Source: DATDYB01 sp036517115
GTDB taxonomy: Bacteria; Patescibacteriota; Minisyncoccia; Phycocordibacterales; PALSA-1337
Length of the DNA stretch: 56,811 nucleotides
Assembly (NCBI GenBank): GCA_036517115.1
Contig: DATDYB010000026.1
Span: 1 to 56,811 of the forward strand
Reading direction: 5' to 3'
In this document: piece after piece, positions 1 to 7,387 of the stretch
Numbering within the stretch: position 1 is the stretch's first letter
Layout of the letters: the number at the start of each line of letters is the position of its first letter
Position numbers and translations under genes: made by a program
Notes under the pieces: model-generated
The model's database searches: none
Told to the model about the DNA's origin: nothing
What the model saw: only the letters and a program-made list of their open reading frames with translations

Positions 1-123
1 CCTCGTCCATTGAATTACCACATTAGTAGAGCGTGGTAGTTTGTTTAGAGGAATACGGCACGTCGAGCGTGAGATTAGCTCGTTTCATTTTCAAAATAAG
101 TTCGCGCAAAGGAGAGCAATATT

Positions 124-175
124 CCACCACTAATAAAAACAACCGAGAGGACTCGGCTGTTTTTATTAGTGGTGG
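124..175 (-). terminator. Long terminator hairpin fused to the tRNA-Ala 3' end
   Basis: The outer arms 124-140 and 159-175 are perfect 17-nt reverse complements, and an inner CCGAG/CTCGG stem completes the hairpin. Read on the minus strand, the inner stem is followed by GTTTTTATT, as expected of an intrinsic terminator just after the tRNA. Oddly, the outer arm includes the tRNA's encoded CCA, its discriminator base and the last acceptor bases, so the terminator can pair with the mature 3' end. Confidence 0.75.
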
Positions 176-245
176 ACCCGAGAGGAATTGAACCTCCGAC
201 CTTCGCTTTGCAAAAGCGCTGCTCTACCAACTGAGCTACGGGCCC
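170..245 (-). tRNA. tRNA-Ala (anticodon UGC), CCA encoded
   Basis: The minus strand folds into a full cloverleaf: a 7-bp acceptor stem GGGCCCG/CGGGTCC, D stem GCTC/GAGC, anticodon loop TTTGCAA with anticodon TGC, and T arm GGAGG-TTCAATT-CCTCT. The third acceptor pair is G3:U70, the alanine identity element. The discriminator is A and CCA follows in the DNA (170-172). The outermost anticodon-stem pair is G-A, a small imperfection. It reads GCN alanine codons. Confidence 0.96.
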
Positions 246-395
246 ATAAACAAAAGCTATTCTACCTTATTTCTCATGGATTGCAAATGATATGCAGTAA
301 TAATAAGGTTATGATGTCTGGTAGGCTTTTCTATTCTTGACTTAGCTAAAGAAGGTTGTATAGTTGCAAAAGGAAACATTCTTACGAAAGGAATT

Positions 396-971
396 GTGAG
401 AAGGAAGCTAATTGTACCTCTTACGAAAAGTTCTTTTGCGAAGCGCCTCGGACCAGAAAAATTTTATGATTGGGTTCGCGGCCTTAAAAAAGCACATAAA
501 TTGTGCGACCGTGACGACACTGTGCTCGTGGTGAGCGCTGTACACATTGAAGGGTTCAAAAGCGAAGCAGTGATATACAAGGAAGTTCTCCTTGAATGGG
601 GGATTACTGAACAGGAGATTGAGGAGGTGTCAGTTGGTCAACGGCTGATGTTGGGGGACAAGAATTTTGTCATCCTAGAAGAAGCACAGGAGACGATAGG
701 CCAGCTTGAAATTGCGTATGACATTGCGGAGCAAAACCGCATGAAGCTTGTGGTGGTCTCAACATGGACTCACTATCTTCGGGTGGCGTGGCTGTTGTGG
801 CGCGGACCGAACAGGAATTACCGACATTATATTGCCTGGGGTGTGCCGTACTTGCGCGAGGCAATAACTGACGCAATACTGACCCTACTTTTCCCCCTCA
901 TCGACCTTGCGGGACGACGATCGTGGTTTTTAGACAAGGTGACTCGCCGCAGAAAGTCCGGTAAATTTTAA
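396..971 (+). CDS. Hypothetical protein, possibly YdcF/SanA-like (DUF218)
   Basis: This 191-residue protein starts at GTG, with GAAAGGAATT just upstream as a possible ribosome site. A buried strand VLVVSA near residue 44 is followed by a helix and the phrase EWGITEQEIEEV, then ETIGQLEIAYDIAE near residue 97 and VVVSTWTHYLRVAWLL near residue 120. That order (strand, basic helix, NT-EN-like segment, strand then R-A helix) resembles the DUF218/YdcF fold found in envelope-associated proteins. The match is by eye and weak. The C-terminus has a hydrophobic stretch (AILTLLFPLIDLAG) and a basic tail, so membrane association is possible. It stands alone between a tRNA and a small hypothetical gene, and ends just before a terminator hairpin. 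Confidence 0.6.
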   Translation: MRRKLIVPLTKSSFAKRLGPEKFYDWVRGLKKAHKLCDRDDTVLVVSAVHIEGFKSEAVIYKEVLLEWGITEQEIEEVSVGQRLMLGDKNFVILEEAQETIGQLEIAYDIAEQNRMKLVVVSTWTHYLRVAWLLWRGPNRNYRHYIAWGVPYLREAITDAILTLLFPLIDLAGRRSWFLDKVTRRRKSGKF

Positions 972-978
972 TCTATAA

Positions 979-1003
979 CCGAAGTCGTGTACTTCGGTTT
1001 TTT
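979..1003 (+). terminator. Intrinsic terminator after the 396-971 gene
   Basis: The stem CCGAAGT/ACTTCGG has a 5-nt loop and is followed by six T. It lies 8 nt after the stop codon. Confidence 0.85.
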
Positions 1004-1005
1004 AA

Positions 1006-1033
1006 TTGACACGAAATGTACATTCTGTAGTAT
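1006..1033 (+). promoter_or_regulatory. Sigma-70-type promoter for the 1052 gene
   Basis: TTGACA at 1006-1011 is followed after 16 nt by TAGTAT at 1028-1033. The next gene starts 18 nt further on, after GGAAGGAAG, which can serve as a ribosome site. Confidence 0.65.
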
Positions 1034-1051
1034 GAGTGCGGAAAGGAAGAT

Positions 1052-1327
1052 ATGGAAAATGACATAGAGATCCTTAAGAAAAGGTTTGAAGTATTTCCAG
1101 CAGTAACAGTGACGATGGACGAGCCTGCAGATAAGGAAAACGGATTGTGGCATCTCGATCTTGTTCAGGGAGAGAAAAGAGTTACTGTCGGGTGGAAAAG
1201 AGAAAAAGGATTCGGTCTTTCTGAGACCAGCGCCTTTAAACAAGTAGTATACGGAGAAGGGTGGGAACATGTTACCACCTCTCTTGAGGGGGCGTTTATG
1301 AAAGCTCAAATGATGCTCCTGAACTGA
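1052..1327 (+). CDS. Small hypothetical protein
   Basis: A 91-residue soluble protein, not recognised. The centre reads LWHLDLVQGEKRVTVGWKR then GFGLSETS, alternating hydrophobic residues typical of a small beta sheet, followed by a helix near the C-terminus (SLEGAFMKAQMMLLN). It has its own promoter (1006-1033), a plausible GGAAGG ribosome site and its own terminator (1335-1359), so it is monocistronic and probably a real gene. No catalytic motif is visible. Confidence 0.7.
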   Translation: MENDIEILKKRFEVFPAVTVTMDEPADKENGLWHLDLVQGEKRVTVGWKREKGFGLSETSAFKQVVYGEGWEHVTTSLEGAFMKAQMMLLN

Positions 1328-1334
1328 TATCCTC

Positions 1335-1359
1335 ATCCATCTTTACAGATGGATTTTTT
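1335..1359 (+). terminator. Intrinsic terminator
   Basis: The stem ATCCATCT/AGATGGAT closes a TTAC tetraloop and is followed by a T run. It sits 8 nt after the stop codon of the upstream gene. Confidence 0.85.
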
Positions 1360-1402
1360 AATATTTTTTTAGACGCTGATCCGAAGTAGCTGGATAGGGT
1401 GG

Positions 1403-1430
1403 TAGACAAAAGTGACATTCAGAGTATAAT
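1403..1430 (+). promoter_or_regulatory. Probable promoter for the 1473 gene
   Basis: A perfect -10 TATAAT (1425-1430) lies 16 nt after a TAGACA -35-like hexamer (1403-1408). This leaves a leader of about 35 nt before the GTG at 1473. Confidence 0.6.
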
Positions 1431-1472
1431 GCTATTCCAGACCTGTTCGATGCGTTATCGCAGGGTGAAGTC

Positions 1473-1745
1473 GTGTCGACTTCGTGCGGAGACGGTCAGA
1501 CGGGAGATAGAAACCAAAAATCACTCGATATGGTGACATTACTCAAAGTTAAAGGTAACGATGGTCGCAGTTTAACGGTCAACGATGTGCTGGCAATGCC
1601 GCAACACGTCCGTCAAGATAAGATCACCAAGAGCATGGCAGAGCAACTTGGCCTCGTTTACATTGACGGCGCCGGGGGACCCCAATTTGTGGGCACCAAG
1701 GAAGAGCAAGAGGCGCGTATGAGTAGCGCCAGAAGGGCCAGATAG
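1473..1745 (+). CDS. Small hypothetical protein
   Basis: A protein of 90 residues if it starts at GTG 1473 (AGGGTGA precedes it), or 71 residues from the ATG at 1530. It is hydrophilic and helical at the end (KEEQEARMSSARRAR), without signal peptide or membrane segment. The middle reads LTVNDVLAMPQHVRQDKITKSMAEQLGLVYID. The family is not recognised. A TATAAT promoter lies upstream and a strong hairpin downstream (1760-1788), which supports a real single-gene unit. Confidence 0.55.
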   Translation: MSTSCGDGQTGDRNQKSLDMVTLLKVKGNDGRSLTVNDVLAMPQHVRQDKITKSMAEQLGLVYIDGAGGPQFVGTKEEQEARMSSARRAR

Positions 1746-1759
1746 AGAAGGTTTATTCT

Positions 1760-1788
1760 TTCCCTCGTTCCAGTTTTGGAGCGAGGGA
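1760..1788 (+). terminator. Hairpin terminator between the 1473 gene and zwf
   Basis: The arms TTCCCTCG-TTCCA and TGGA-GCGAGGGAA pair with a short loop and are followed by AAATTT. It ends 8 nt before the -10 box of zwf, separating the two units. Confidence 0.65.
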
Positions 1789-1809
1789 AAATTTGCTATA
1801 GTGGAGCGT

Positions 1810-3201
1810 ATGAAAGAAACGGCGAATGTCCCCACCATTTTTATTATATTCGGCATTACGGGAGATTTAGCTCAACGCAAGCTCTTACCCGCTCTTCTTA
1901 GTCTTTATACCAAAAAAGCATTACCGGCGCGTTTTAGTATTGTAGGAGTTTCCAGGCGACAATTTTCCCGTGAAGAATTTCGCGAATATGTTCGACAAGA
2001 AATGAATGTTGAGCCTCACCAGTATAAAGGAGAGGATATTAAACACTTTCTTGATCACATTCGGTACGAACAGGCACTTTTTGACGATAAAAATTCCTAT
2101 ATTCGATTGGCAGATACGTTGGAATCCATTGATGCGCAATGGAAAATATGCTCGAACAAGCTCTTTCACTTGTCGGTGCCACCGTCGTTCTACGAACTTA
2201 TCTTAAAAAATCTCTCTGTGTCGGGTCTCACCATACCTTGCGGTGGCAATGAGGGATGGACACGGGTGTTGGTTGAGAAGCCTTTTGGTAACGACATGAG
2301 TACCGCAGAATCTCTCGATGCACTCCTGGGGTCCTTGTTCAAAGAGGAACAGATCTTCCGTATCGATCATTACCTAGCCAAAGAAAGTGTACAAAATATT
2401 TTGGCATTTCGTTTTGCTAATGCGATGTTTGAACCGTTGTGGAGCTCTGAGTTCATAGAACGGGTGGAGATCAAACTCCTTGAAAAATTAGGGATGGAGG
2501 GCAGGGGTAATTTCTATGACAGTGTCGGAGCGATCAAAGATGTGGGACAGAATCATATTTTGCAGATGCTGACCTTGATAGCTATGGAACGCCCGTCGAA
2601 GATGACTGCGAACCATATACGAGGAGAACGAACCAAAGTGCTCCGAAGCCTCGCACTAATAGAGAAACGAAACATCAAGCACAATGTCATCCGTGCCCAG
2701 TACGATGGGTATGTGAGCGAGCCTGGAGTCAAAAAAGAATCACGGACTGAAACGTATTTTAAAATCCGCACTTTTATTAACAACGAGCGATGGGAAAAAG
2801 TTCCTTTTTATCTGGAGGCTGGTAAGGGACTCAAGGAACAGGAAGTATTGATCCGTATTCACTTTAAAAATGATAAAGCACCAGATCAGAAAAATGTCCT
2901 TACTTTTTCGATTCAGCCCAATGAAGGCATTGATATTTTGTTTTGGGTAAAGACGCCGGGGTCGGGAGCGGAGGTTGAACCCAAGACATTGTCTTTTAAA
3001 TACAAAGATTTCCCTTCTACTGCCACCATCCCCGACGCGTATGAGAGGGTACTTTTGGATGCCATCATGGGCGATCAGACGCTGTTTGCGAGTACCGAAG
3101 AGGTAAAATGGGCTTGGAAATTCATCACGCCGGTGATCAATGCGTTACATACTGTGCCATTATACGTGTATCAAAAGGGTAGTAGCGTCTTTGATAACTA
3201 A
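1810..3201 (+). CDS. zwf: Glucose-6-phosphate 1-dehydrogenase
   Basis: This enzyme oxidises glucose 6-phosphate to 6-phosphogluconolactone with NADP, feeding the oxidative pentose phosphate route and giving NADPH. The protein has 463 residues, near the usual length. The N-terminal dinucleotide motif is FGITGDLAQRK (G15, G18), and the substrate-binding signature RIDHYLAKE is at residues 184-192. A later LEAGKGL matches the conserved region of the family. I chose ATG 1810 over the in-frame GTG at 1801 because a -10 box TATAGT lies at 1797-1802, only 7 nt before the ATG: the mRNA is probably leaderless. It overlaps no neighbour and is followed 4 nt later by a membrane protein gene, likely cotranscribed. 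G6PD is not universal in this radiation, so the gene indicates some NADPH production. Confidence 0.95.
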   Translation: MKETANVPTIFIIFGITGDLAQRKLLPALLSLYTKKALPARFSIVGVSRRQFSREEFREYVRQEMNVEPHQYKGEDIKHFLDHIRYEQALFDDKNSYIRLADTLESIDAQWKICSNKLFHLSVPPSFYELILKNLSVSGLTIPCGGNEGWTRVLVEKPFGNDMSTAESLDALLGSLFKEEQIFRIDHYLAKESVQNILAFRFANAMFEPLWSSEFIERVEIKLLEKLGMEGRGNFYDSVGAIKDVGQNHILQMLTLIAMERPSKMTANHIRGERTKVLRSLALIEKRNIKHNVIRAQYDGYVSEPGVKKESRTETYFKIRTFINNERWEKVPFYLEAGKGLKEQEVLIRIHFKNDKAPDQKNVLTFSIQPNEGIDILFWVKTPGSGAEVEPKTLSFKYKDFPSTATIPDAYERVLLDAIMGDQTLFASTEEVKWAWKFITPVINALHTVPLYVYQKGSSVFDN

Positions 3202-3205
3202 TAAA

Positions 3206-3763
3206 ATGAAAAAATTAATAACATACATGGGGGTTGCGACTAAAAAAGTGTTTGCGAGTAGATCGCTCCATGTGCTGTTCCTCTCTTTATTGGTATTCTT
3301 TTTGATACTATTCTCAACCGTTCCCTTTTATTCCACCATTCGTGATTTTGCCTCACTTCCTGCTACTCATGTCGGTGAAGTACTAGTGCTGGTATGGAAT
3401 GTGATGGTGGGCTTTTTTACCGAGAATGCCTTGTCAGGCGTAGTGTATACTCTTACAATAGTGGCGCTCCTTAGTCTCAACATCACCTTTTTTGTTTTCT
3501 TTTTCCGTTCACTGTATGTTGGGGTTGGTTTTTGGAAAACTATAGGTTCTGGATTCGGTGGCGGAATCCTCGGTATTCTGGGTGGAGGATGTGCGGCTTG
3601 CGGTACGTTCGTTATTTCATATCTGTTGAGTCTCGTGGGAGCACAATGGATCATCTTCGCCTTACCGCTCGAGGGCAAGGAATTTGGCATTGTAGGGATC
3701 AGTATGCTCATCTTTTCACTAGCGGTAATTTCCAAACGTATTGCTGAGGAAAATACGGTATAA
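3206..3763 (+). CDS. Multi-pass membrane protein with a Gly-rich CAAC motif
   Basis: A 185-residue protein with about four transmembrane helices: near residues 15-40, 62-85, 90-115 and 120-145, with a further hydrophobic end. Between helices lies GFGGGILGILGGGCAACGTFV, with cysteines at 129 and 132 in a C-A-A-C arrangement inside a hydrophobic segment. Such a pair could be redox-active or bind a metal ion, but the family is not recognised. The start ATG 3206 is 4 nt after the zwf stop; the longer open frame upstream overlaps zwf and is not used. The promoter of the next gene (TATAAT 3759-3764) is embedded in the end of this gene. Confidence 0.7.
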   Translation: MKKLITYMGVATKKVFASRSLHVLFLSLLVFFLILFSTVPFYSTIRDFASLPATHVGEVLVLVWNVMVGFFTENALSGVVYTLTIVALLSLNITFFVFFFRSLYVGVGFWKTIGSGFGGGILGILGGGCAACGTFVISYLLSLVGAQWIIFALPLEGKEFGIVGISMLIFSLAVISKRIAEENTV

Positions 3764-3773
3764 TACACTTCAT

Positions 3774-3998
3774 ATGTTAAAGAATTTTTTAATGAAACAG
3801 ATGCTTAAGCGGCAGATGAAAGACATCCCTGCAGCTGAGCAGGAAAAGATGTTTAATATTATCGAAAAGAACCCTGATTTCTTCGGAAGCATTGCCATGA
3901 AAGTACAGGAAAAAATGAAGACCGGCAAAGATCAATTTACAGCGACCATGGAGGTTATGAAGGAGCATGAGGCGGAGCTTCGCACGATAATCAAATAG
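3774..3998 (+). CDS. Small helical hypothetical protein
   Basis: A 74-residue, charged, mostly helical protein (KRQMKDIPAAEQEKMFNIIEKNPDFFGSIAMKVQEKMK). It is soluble, with no signal or cysteine. The start at ATG 3774 is supported by TATAAT at 3759-3764, which would give a leader of only 2-3 nt; the longer frame from 3741 would start inside the upstream gene. A one-base gap separates its stop from the oxidoreductase gene at 4000, so the two are probably cotranscribed. No function can be assigned. Confidence 0.65.
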   Translation: MLKNFLMKQMLKRQMKDIPAAEQEKMFNIIEKNPDFFGSIAMKVQEKMKTGKDQFTATMEVMKEHEAELRTIIK

Positions 3999-3999
3999 C

Positions 4000-4581
4000 A
4001 TGAAAAAAAAGAAAATATTTATATTGCTTGGCCATCCTGACAAAGAAACACTTAATGGAAGTTTTGCTTCGGCCTATGAGGAGGGTGCAAAGGCCGCTGG
4101 TCACGAAGTGCGAAGAATTAATATTGGAGATTTGAGCTTTGACCCGGTGTTGCATAAAGGATACAAGACTATTCAGGCACTGGAGCCAGACCTTGCCATG
4201 GTACAGGAGGCAATCAAATGGTCGGAACATTTTGTAATATTTTACCCGACATGGTTTTCAACCATGCCTGCCCTTCTTAAAGGGCTCTTTGATCGTATTT
4301 GGCTTCCTCATTTTGCCTATCATTTCCGTAAAAATGGCTTAGGATGGCAGCGACTACTCAAGGGTAGAAGTTCAACAGTGTATGTCACCTCTGACTCTCA
4401 TCCTTTTCTTGCGCGGGTGATCTTTGGCGATATGACGAACGAAATTAAAAAAGGTATCCTTTGGTTTGCTGGATTCGGGCCTATTACCATCACGAAAATT
4501 GGTCCAGTTAAAAATATTAAACCCAAACGAGTGCAGAAATTTATTGATAATTTTAAATACTGGGGATACAAAGCTCGCTAA
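4000..4581 (+). CDS. Flavodoxin-fold NAD(P)H quinone oxidoreductase
   Basis: A 193-residue member of the Flavodoxin_2 family (KefF, MdaB and NQO1 relatives), which bind FMN or FAD and reduce quinones by two electrons. The N-terminal phosphate-binding turn is ILLGHPDKETLNGSFA (about residues 8-23). The flavin-contacting segment is FYPTWFSTMPALLKGLFDRIW (about 86-106), where the family usually has PLWWGMPAILKGW-D-RV. The C-terminus WFAGFGPI also matches. Substrate is unknown. It follows the small helical gene by one base. Confidence 0.85.
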   Translation: MKKKKIFILLGHPDKETLNGSFASAYEEGAKAAGHEVRRINIGDLSFDPVLHKGYKTIQALEPDLAMVQEAIKWSEHFVIFYPTWFSTMPALLKGLFDRIWLPHFAYHFRKNGLGWQRLLKGRSSTVYVTSDSHPFLARVIFGDMTNEIKKGILWFAGFGPITITKIGPVKNIKPKRVQKFIDNFKYWGYKAR

Positions 4582-4619
4582 TTGTTTCTAGGGGTGTATA
4601 CTGAAAAATAGAGACTTTT

Positions 4620-4841
4620 ATGAATATGGATTCTAACAACGTCGCCGATGCTGGCGATGAAGTTCTAGTCACCGTTGGTTGCAACACAGGGAAAAGAGGG
4701 AGAGTGATTTATGCGTATCAACCTTTGTCAGAAAATGGAAGCAAAAAGGAGTGGAAGGCCACTGTTCAGCTCCTCGATCATGATGCGCTTATCACAGCTC
4801 CTATCTCGGCCCTGAGTGTTTTACGAAAAGTGTCGGTGTGA
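4620..4841 (+). CDS. Small KOW-like hypothetical protein
   Basis: A 73-residue protein (71 if it starts at the second ATG, 4626). The segment GDEVLVTVGCNTGKRGRVI (about residues 13-31) has the alternating hydrophobic pattern and the G-K-G-V-I ending of KOW/SH3-like barrels, which in ribosomal protein uL24 and NusG contact RNA. The rest continues as strands. Function in this cell is unknown. It is a single-gene unit closed by a strong terminator. Confidence 0.65.
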   Translation: MNMDSNNVADAGDEVLVTVGCNTGKRGRVIYAYQPLSENGSKKEWKATVQLLDHDALITAPISALSVLRKVSV

Positions 4842-4846
4842 CCGTA

Positions 4847-4877
4847 ACTGCCCAGACCGTCCAGGGCAGTTTTTTTT
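4847..4877 (+). terminator. Intrinsic terminator
   Basis: The stem ACTGCCC/GGGCAGT with a 10-nt loop is followed by eight T. It lies 5 nt after the stop at 4841. Confidence 0.92.
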
Positions 4878-4907
4878 CTGCCTGTTGTGTGTTATAAGTT
4901 ATAGGTT

Positions 4908-6005
4908 ATGAGTCTATCCATCGGCATTGTCGGTCTACCGAATGTTGGAAAGTCGACACTATTCAACGCACTCACCAAAAAGAGTGTGCTTGCTGCTAAT
5001 TACCCCTTTGCCACCATCGACCCTTCGGTGGGTGTAGTCGCCGTGCCGGATGACCGACTATGGAAGCTTTCAGAATTTTCTAAATCAATAAAAACAGTTC
5101 CTGCTGCAGTTGAGTTCGTGGATATTGCTGGTTTGGTAAAAGGTGCGTCAGAAGGCGAAGGGCTGGGAAACCAATTTCTCACCAACATCCGCGAGACTGA
5201 CGCAATTGCGGAGGTTGTTCGTATTTTCGAAGACGACAATATTATCCATGTAGACGGGAAGATTAACCCTATCAAAGATATCGAGGTTATTAATTTCGAG
5301 CTTATTCTTGCTGATCTTCAGACTGTCACTAAGCGTCTAAATAATTTAAAATCGGAAATCAAAAAGGGGAACAAAAACGCAGTTATAGAAAATGATGCAC
5401 TCATTCGTGTTGAGAAGGCTTTGCAAGAAGGGAAGCTTGCCTCTTCGGTTTCGGTGAACGAGTTCGAGAAACCTTTGGTTAAACAGATGCATCTTCTTAC
5501 CAACAAACCCATTTTATATGTCCTCAATAAAAAAGCTGGGGGAAAGAATTTGGATGAGATGAAAGATTCCCGTTTCGATGAATTGCTGAAATTTTTAAAT
5601 GATACTGCCTCCAACTACGTCACTGTTGATGCAAAAATTGAAGAGGATTTGAAGGATATGACACAGGAGGAAAAAGGAATGTTTCGGGTGGAGCTAGGAG
5701 CAAAGGATGACGGTATCAATAATTTGATTAAAGAGGGCTACAAAATGCTTAAGCTCATTACCTATTTCACGACGGGAGAGGACGAGACGAGAGCATGGAC
5801 GATCAGGGAAGGTTGGAATGCGCCAATGGCGGGCACGGCGATCCACACCGACTTCAAGGACAAGTTCGTTCGGGCAGAAGTGATCGAATGGAATAAGCTT
5901 CTTGAGGCCGGCTCCTACGCCTCGGCTCGCGAAAAAGGGTGGGTCCGAACGGAAGGGAAGGAATACATCGTCAAAGATGGAAATGTCGTAGAGTTTAAAA
6001 TCTGA
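4908..6005 (+). CDS. ychF: Redox-regulated ATPase YchF (Obg-family)
   Basis: A 365-residue protein of the YchF/OLA1 family of translation-factor GTPase relatives that bind ATP and associate with ribosomes. The P-loop GLPNVGKSTLFNAL is at residues 8-21. DIAGLVKGAS (around residue 68) is the Walker B/switch II region, and LNKK stands where GTPases have NKxD, as expected for the ATP-specific YchF. The C-terminal TGS domain ends with the usual ARAEVIEW-like and GKEYIVKDGNVVEFK segments. The upstream TTATAAG (4892-4898) lies about 9 nt before the ATG, suggesting a very short leader. Monocistronic. Confidence 0.96.
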   Translation: MSLSIGIVGLPNVGKSTLFNALTKKSVLAANYPFATIDPSVGVVAVPDDRLWKLSEFSKSIKTVPAAVEFVDIAGLVKGASEGEGLGNQFLTNIRETDAIAEVVRIFEDDNIIHVDGKINPIKDIEVINFELILADLQTVTKRLNNLKSEIKKGNKNAVIENDALIRVEKALQEGKLASSVSVNEFEKPLVKQMHLLTNKPILYVLNKKAGGKNLDEMKDSRFDELLKFLNDTASNYVTVDAKIEEDLKDMTQEEKGMFRVELGAKDDGINNLIKEGYKMLKLITYFTTGEDETRAWTIREGWNAPMAGTAIHTDFKDKFVRAEVIEWNKLLEAGSYASAREKGWVRTEGKEYIVKDGNVVEFKI

Positions 6006-6127
6006 TTATAAAAGGTATTCCCCCCCCCAGAGCAGAGTCCTCGTAATGTCGAGCCCTGGCATTGACTAATCGGTGGACTCTAGTAATATATTCCGAGATC
6101 AAATAGGCGGTAATTCAATAAGGACGT

Positions 6128-6334
6128 ATGATGACGATTGCTTTAGTGGTAGCTGGTATTGTGCTGCTGGGCCTCGCAATTCTAGGATTTGCCCAAGGAA
6201 CCGATTACTTTGTTGGCCCGATCGTTGGGGTTGTGTGTCTCTTGCTAAGTGTTGGGTGCCTCATGTTTGCACGGAAAACATATAATACGAAGAGGGCGAC
6301 GAGCGGTTCTTCATCACTTGCGGTAACGAAATGA
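6128..6334 (+). CDS. Small membrane protein with two helices
   Basis: A 68-residue protein with two transmembrane helices (about residues 2-22 and 30-47) joined by a short loop (QGTDYFVGP), and a polar tail. AAGGACGT before the ATG gives a ribosome site, and a second ATG follows immediately. Family unknown. The preceding 120 nt (6006-6127) hold a run of nine C (6020-6028) and nothing else recognised. A terminator closes the unit. Confidence 0.6.
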   Translation: MMTIALVVAGIVLLGLAILGFAQGTDYFVGPIVGVVCLLLSVGCLMFARKTYNTKRATSGSSSLAVTK

Positions 6335-6344
6335 TTTCCTGAGT

Positions 6345-6367
6345 CCCGTGCATAGCACGGGCTTTTT
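6345..6367 (+). terminator. Intrinsic terminator
   Basis: The stem CCCGTGC/GCACGGG with a 3-nt loop is followed by CTTTTTC. It lies 10 nt after the stop at 6334. Confidence 0.9.
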
Positions 6368-6416
6368 CTATCTAAAAACTATAGAATAATAGGATAATAG
6401 TTTAAAGTAAAATTAT

Positions 6417-7349
6417 ATGGAAATTAACATGAAAATGACGCCAAAAGATTTCTTTCTCCATCTCGCTTCTATTGTGACGCTCTACGTGAGTGCAGTGAGT
6501 CTGCTTGTGCTTGTTTTCCACATTGTCGATATAGCTTTCCCAGATAATTTGAATTATTACATTGATCCATATTCTTCCGGTATCCGCTTTGCTATCGCAT
6601 CCCTCGTCATCATCTTTCCTTTGTATCTTTTTCTCACCTGGCTTCTTAACCGCGACTACAGCCGTGCGCCAGAAAAAAGAGAATTTGCCATTCGCAAGTG
6701 GCTCACCACGTTTACTCTTTTTATCACCGGTGCCGCTATCATCGTCGATCTTGTCATCCTGCTTAATGAGTTCCTTGGTGGGGAGATCACTACCCGCTTT
6801 GTCCTCAAAGTTGTCGCTGTGCTGGTGGTTGCCACGGCAGTCTTCACCTACTACATCCACGAGATGCGAAGCAGTGCTCCTCTTACACTCAAAGAGCGAC
6901 GCGTATATCGCTTCAGTGCGATCCTGCTTGTGTTTGCTGCGATCATAGGAGGTTTTATGGTTATGGGTTCTCCTACTACCCAGCGACTCGTTAAGTTCGA
7001 CATGCAGAAGGTGAACGATCTAGAATCCATTCAATGGCAGATCGTTAATTATTGGCAGATCAAGCAGGCGCTTCCAAGCAAGCTCGACGACTTGAACGAC
7101 CCTATTTCAAGCTACATGACACCGAAGGATCGGCAAACGGGAGAAGTCTATAAGTATGAAAAAGTTTCCAACCTTTCTTTCCGTCTCTGCGCTACCTTTA
7201 ACAAGAAAAGCATAGGGAATAACCTTTCGCTCATGCATCCGAAAGCTATAGGGCTTGAAAATACTTCATGGCAACACGAAGCTGGAGCACAATGTTTTGA
7301 GCGTACGATCGATCCAGAGCGCTACCCATCGACTCGCCAGAAAATTTAG
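6417..7349 (+). CDS. DUF5671-domain membrane protein
   Basis: A 310-residue membrane protein. Residues about 1-145 match the DUF5671 pattern common in Patescibacteria: a start like KMTPKDFFLHLASIVTLYVS, four predicted helices, and a conserved loop LTWLLNRDYSRAPEKRE. A fifth helix (about 165-185) leads to an extracytoplasmic tail that reads like a small pilin-type domain (MQKVNDLESIQWQIVNYWQ, then LPSKLDDLND). The tail has two cysteines. Function is unknown. ATG 6417 is used; the ATG at 6426 is also possible. Upstream is AT-rich with several -10-like sites. Confidence 0.8.
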   Translation: MEINMKMTPKDFFLHLASIVTLYVSAVSLLVLVFHIVDIAFPDNLNYYIDPYSSGIRFAIASLVIIFPLYLFLTWLLNRDYSRAPEKREFAIRKWLTTFTLFITGAAIIVDLVILLNEFLGGEITTRFVLKVVAVLVVATAVFTYYIHEMRSSAPLTLKERRVYRFSAILLVFAAIIGGFMVMGSPTTQRLVKFDMQKVNDLESIQWQIVNYWQIKQALPSKLDDLNDPISSYMTPKDRQTGEVYKYEKVSNLSFRLCATFNKKSIGNNLSLMHPKAIGLENTSWQHEAGAQCFERTIDPERYPSTRQKI

Positions 7350-7387
7350 TTTGATGAAATAGATGGACTGTTGTATTATTTGTTTTA

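Noticed and set aside
1..120. Coding sequence at the left edge
   Set aside because: No frame with a start, ribosome site and recognisable protein; nothing could be supported in this stretch.
670..876. Minus-strand frame inside the 396-971 gene (and similar shadows elsewhere)
   Set aside because: Antisense to a better supported gene, with no promoter or ribosome site of its own.
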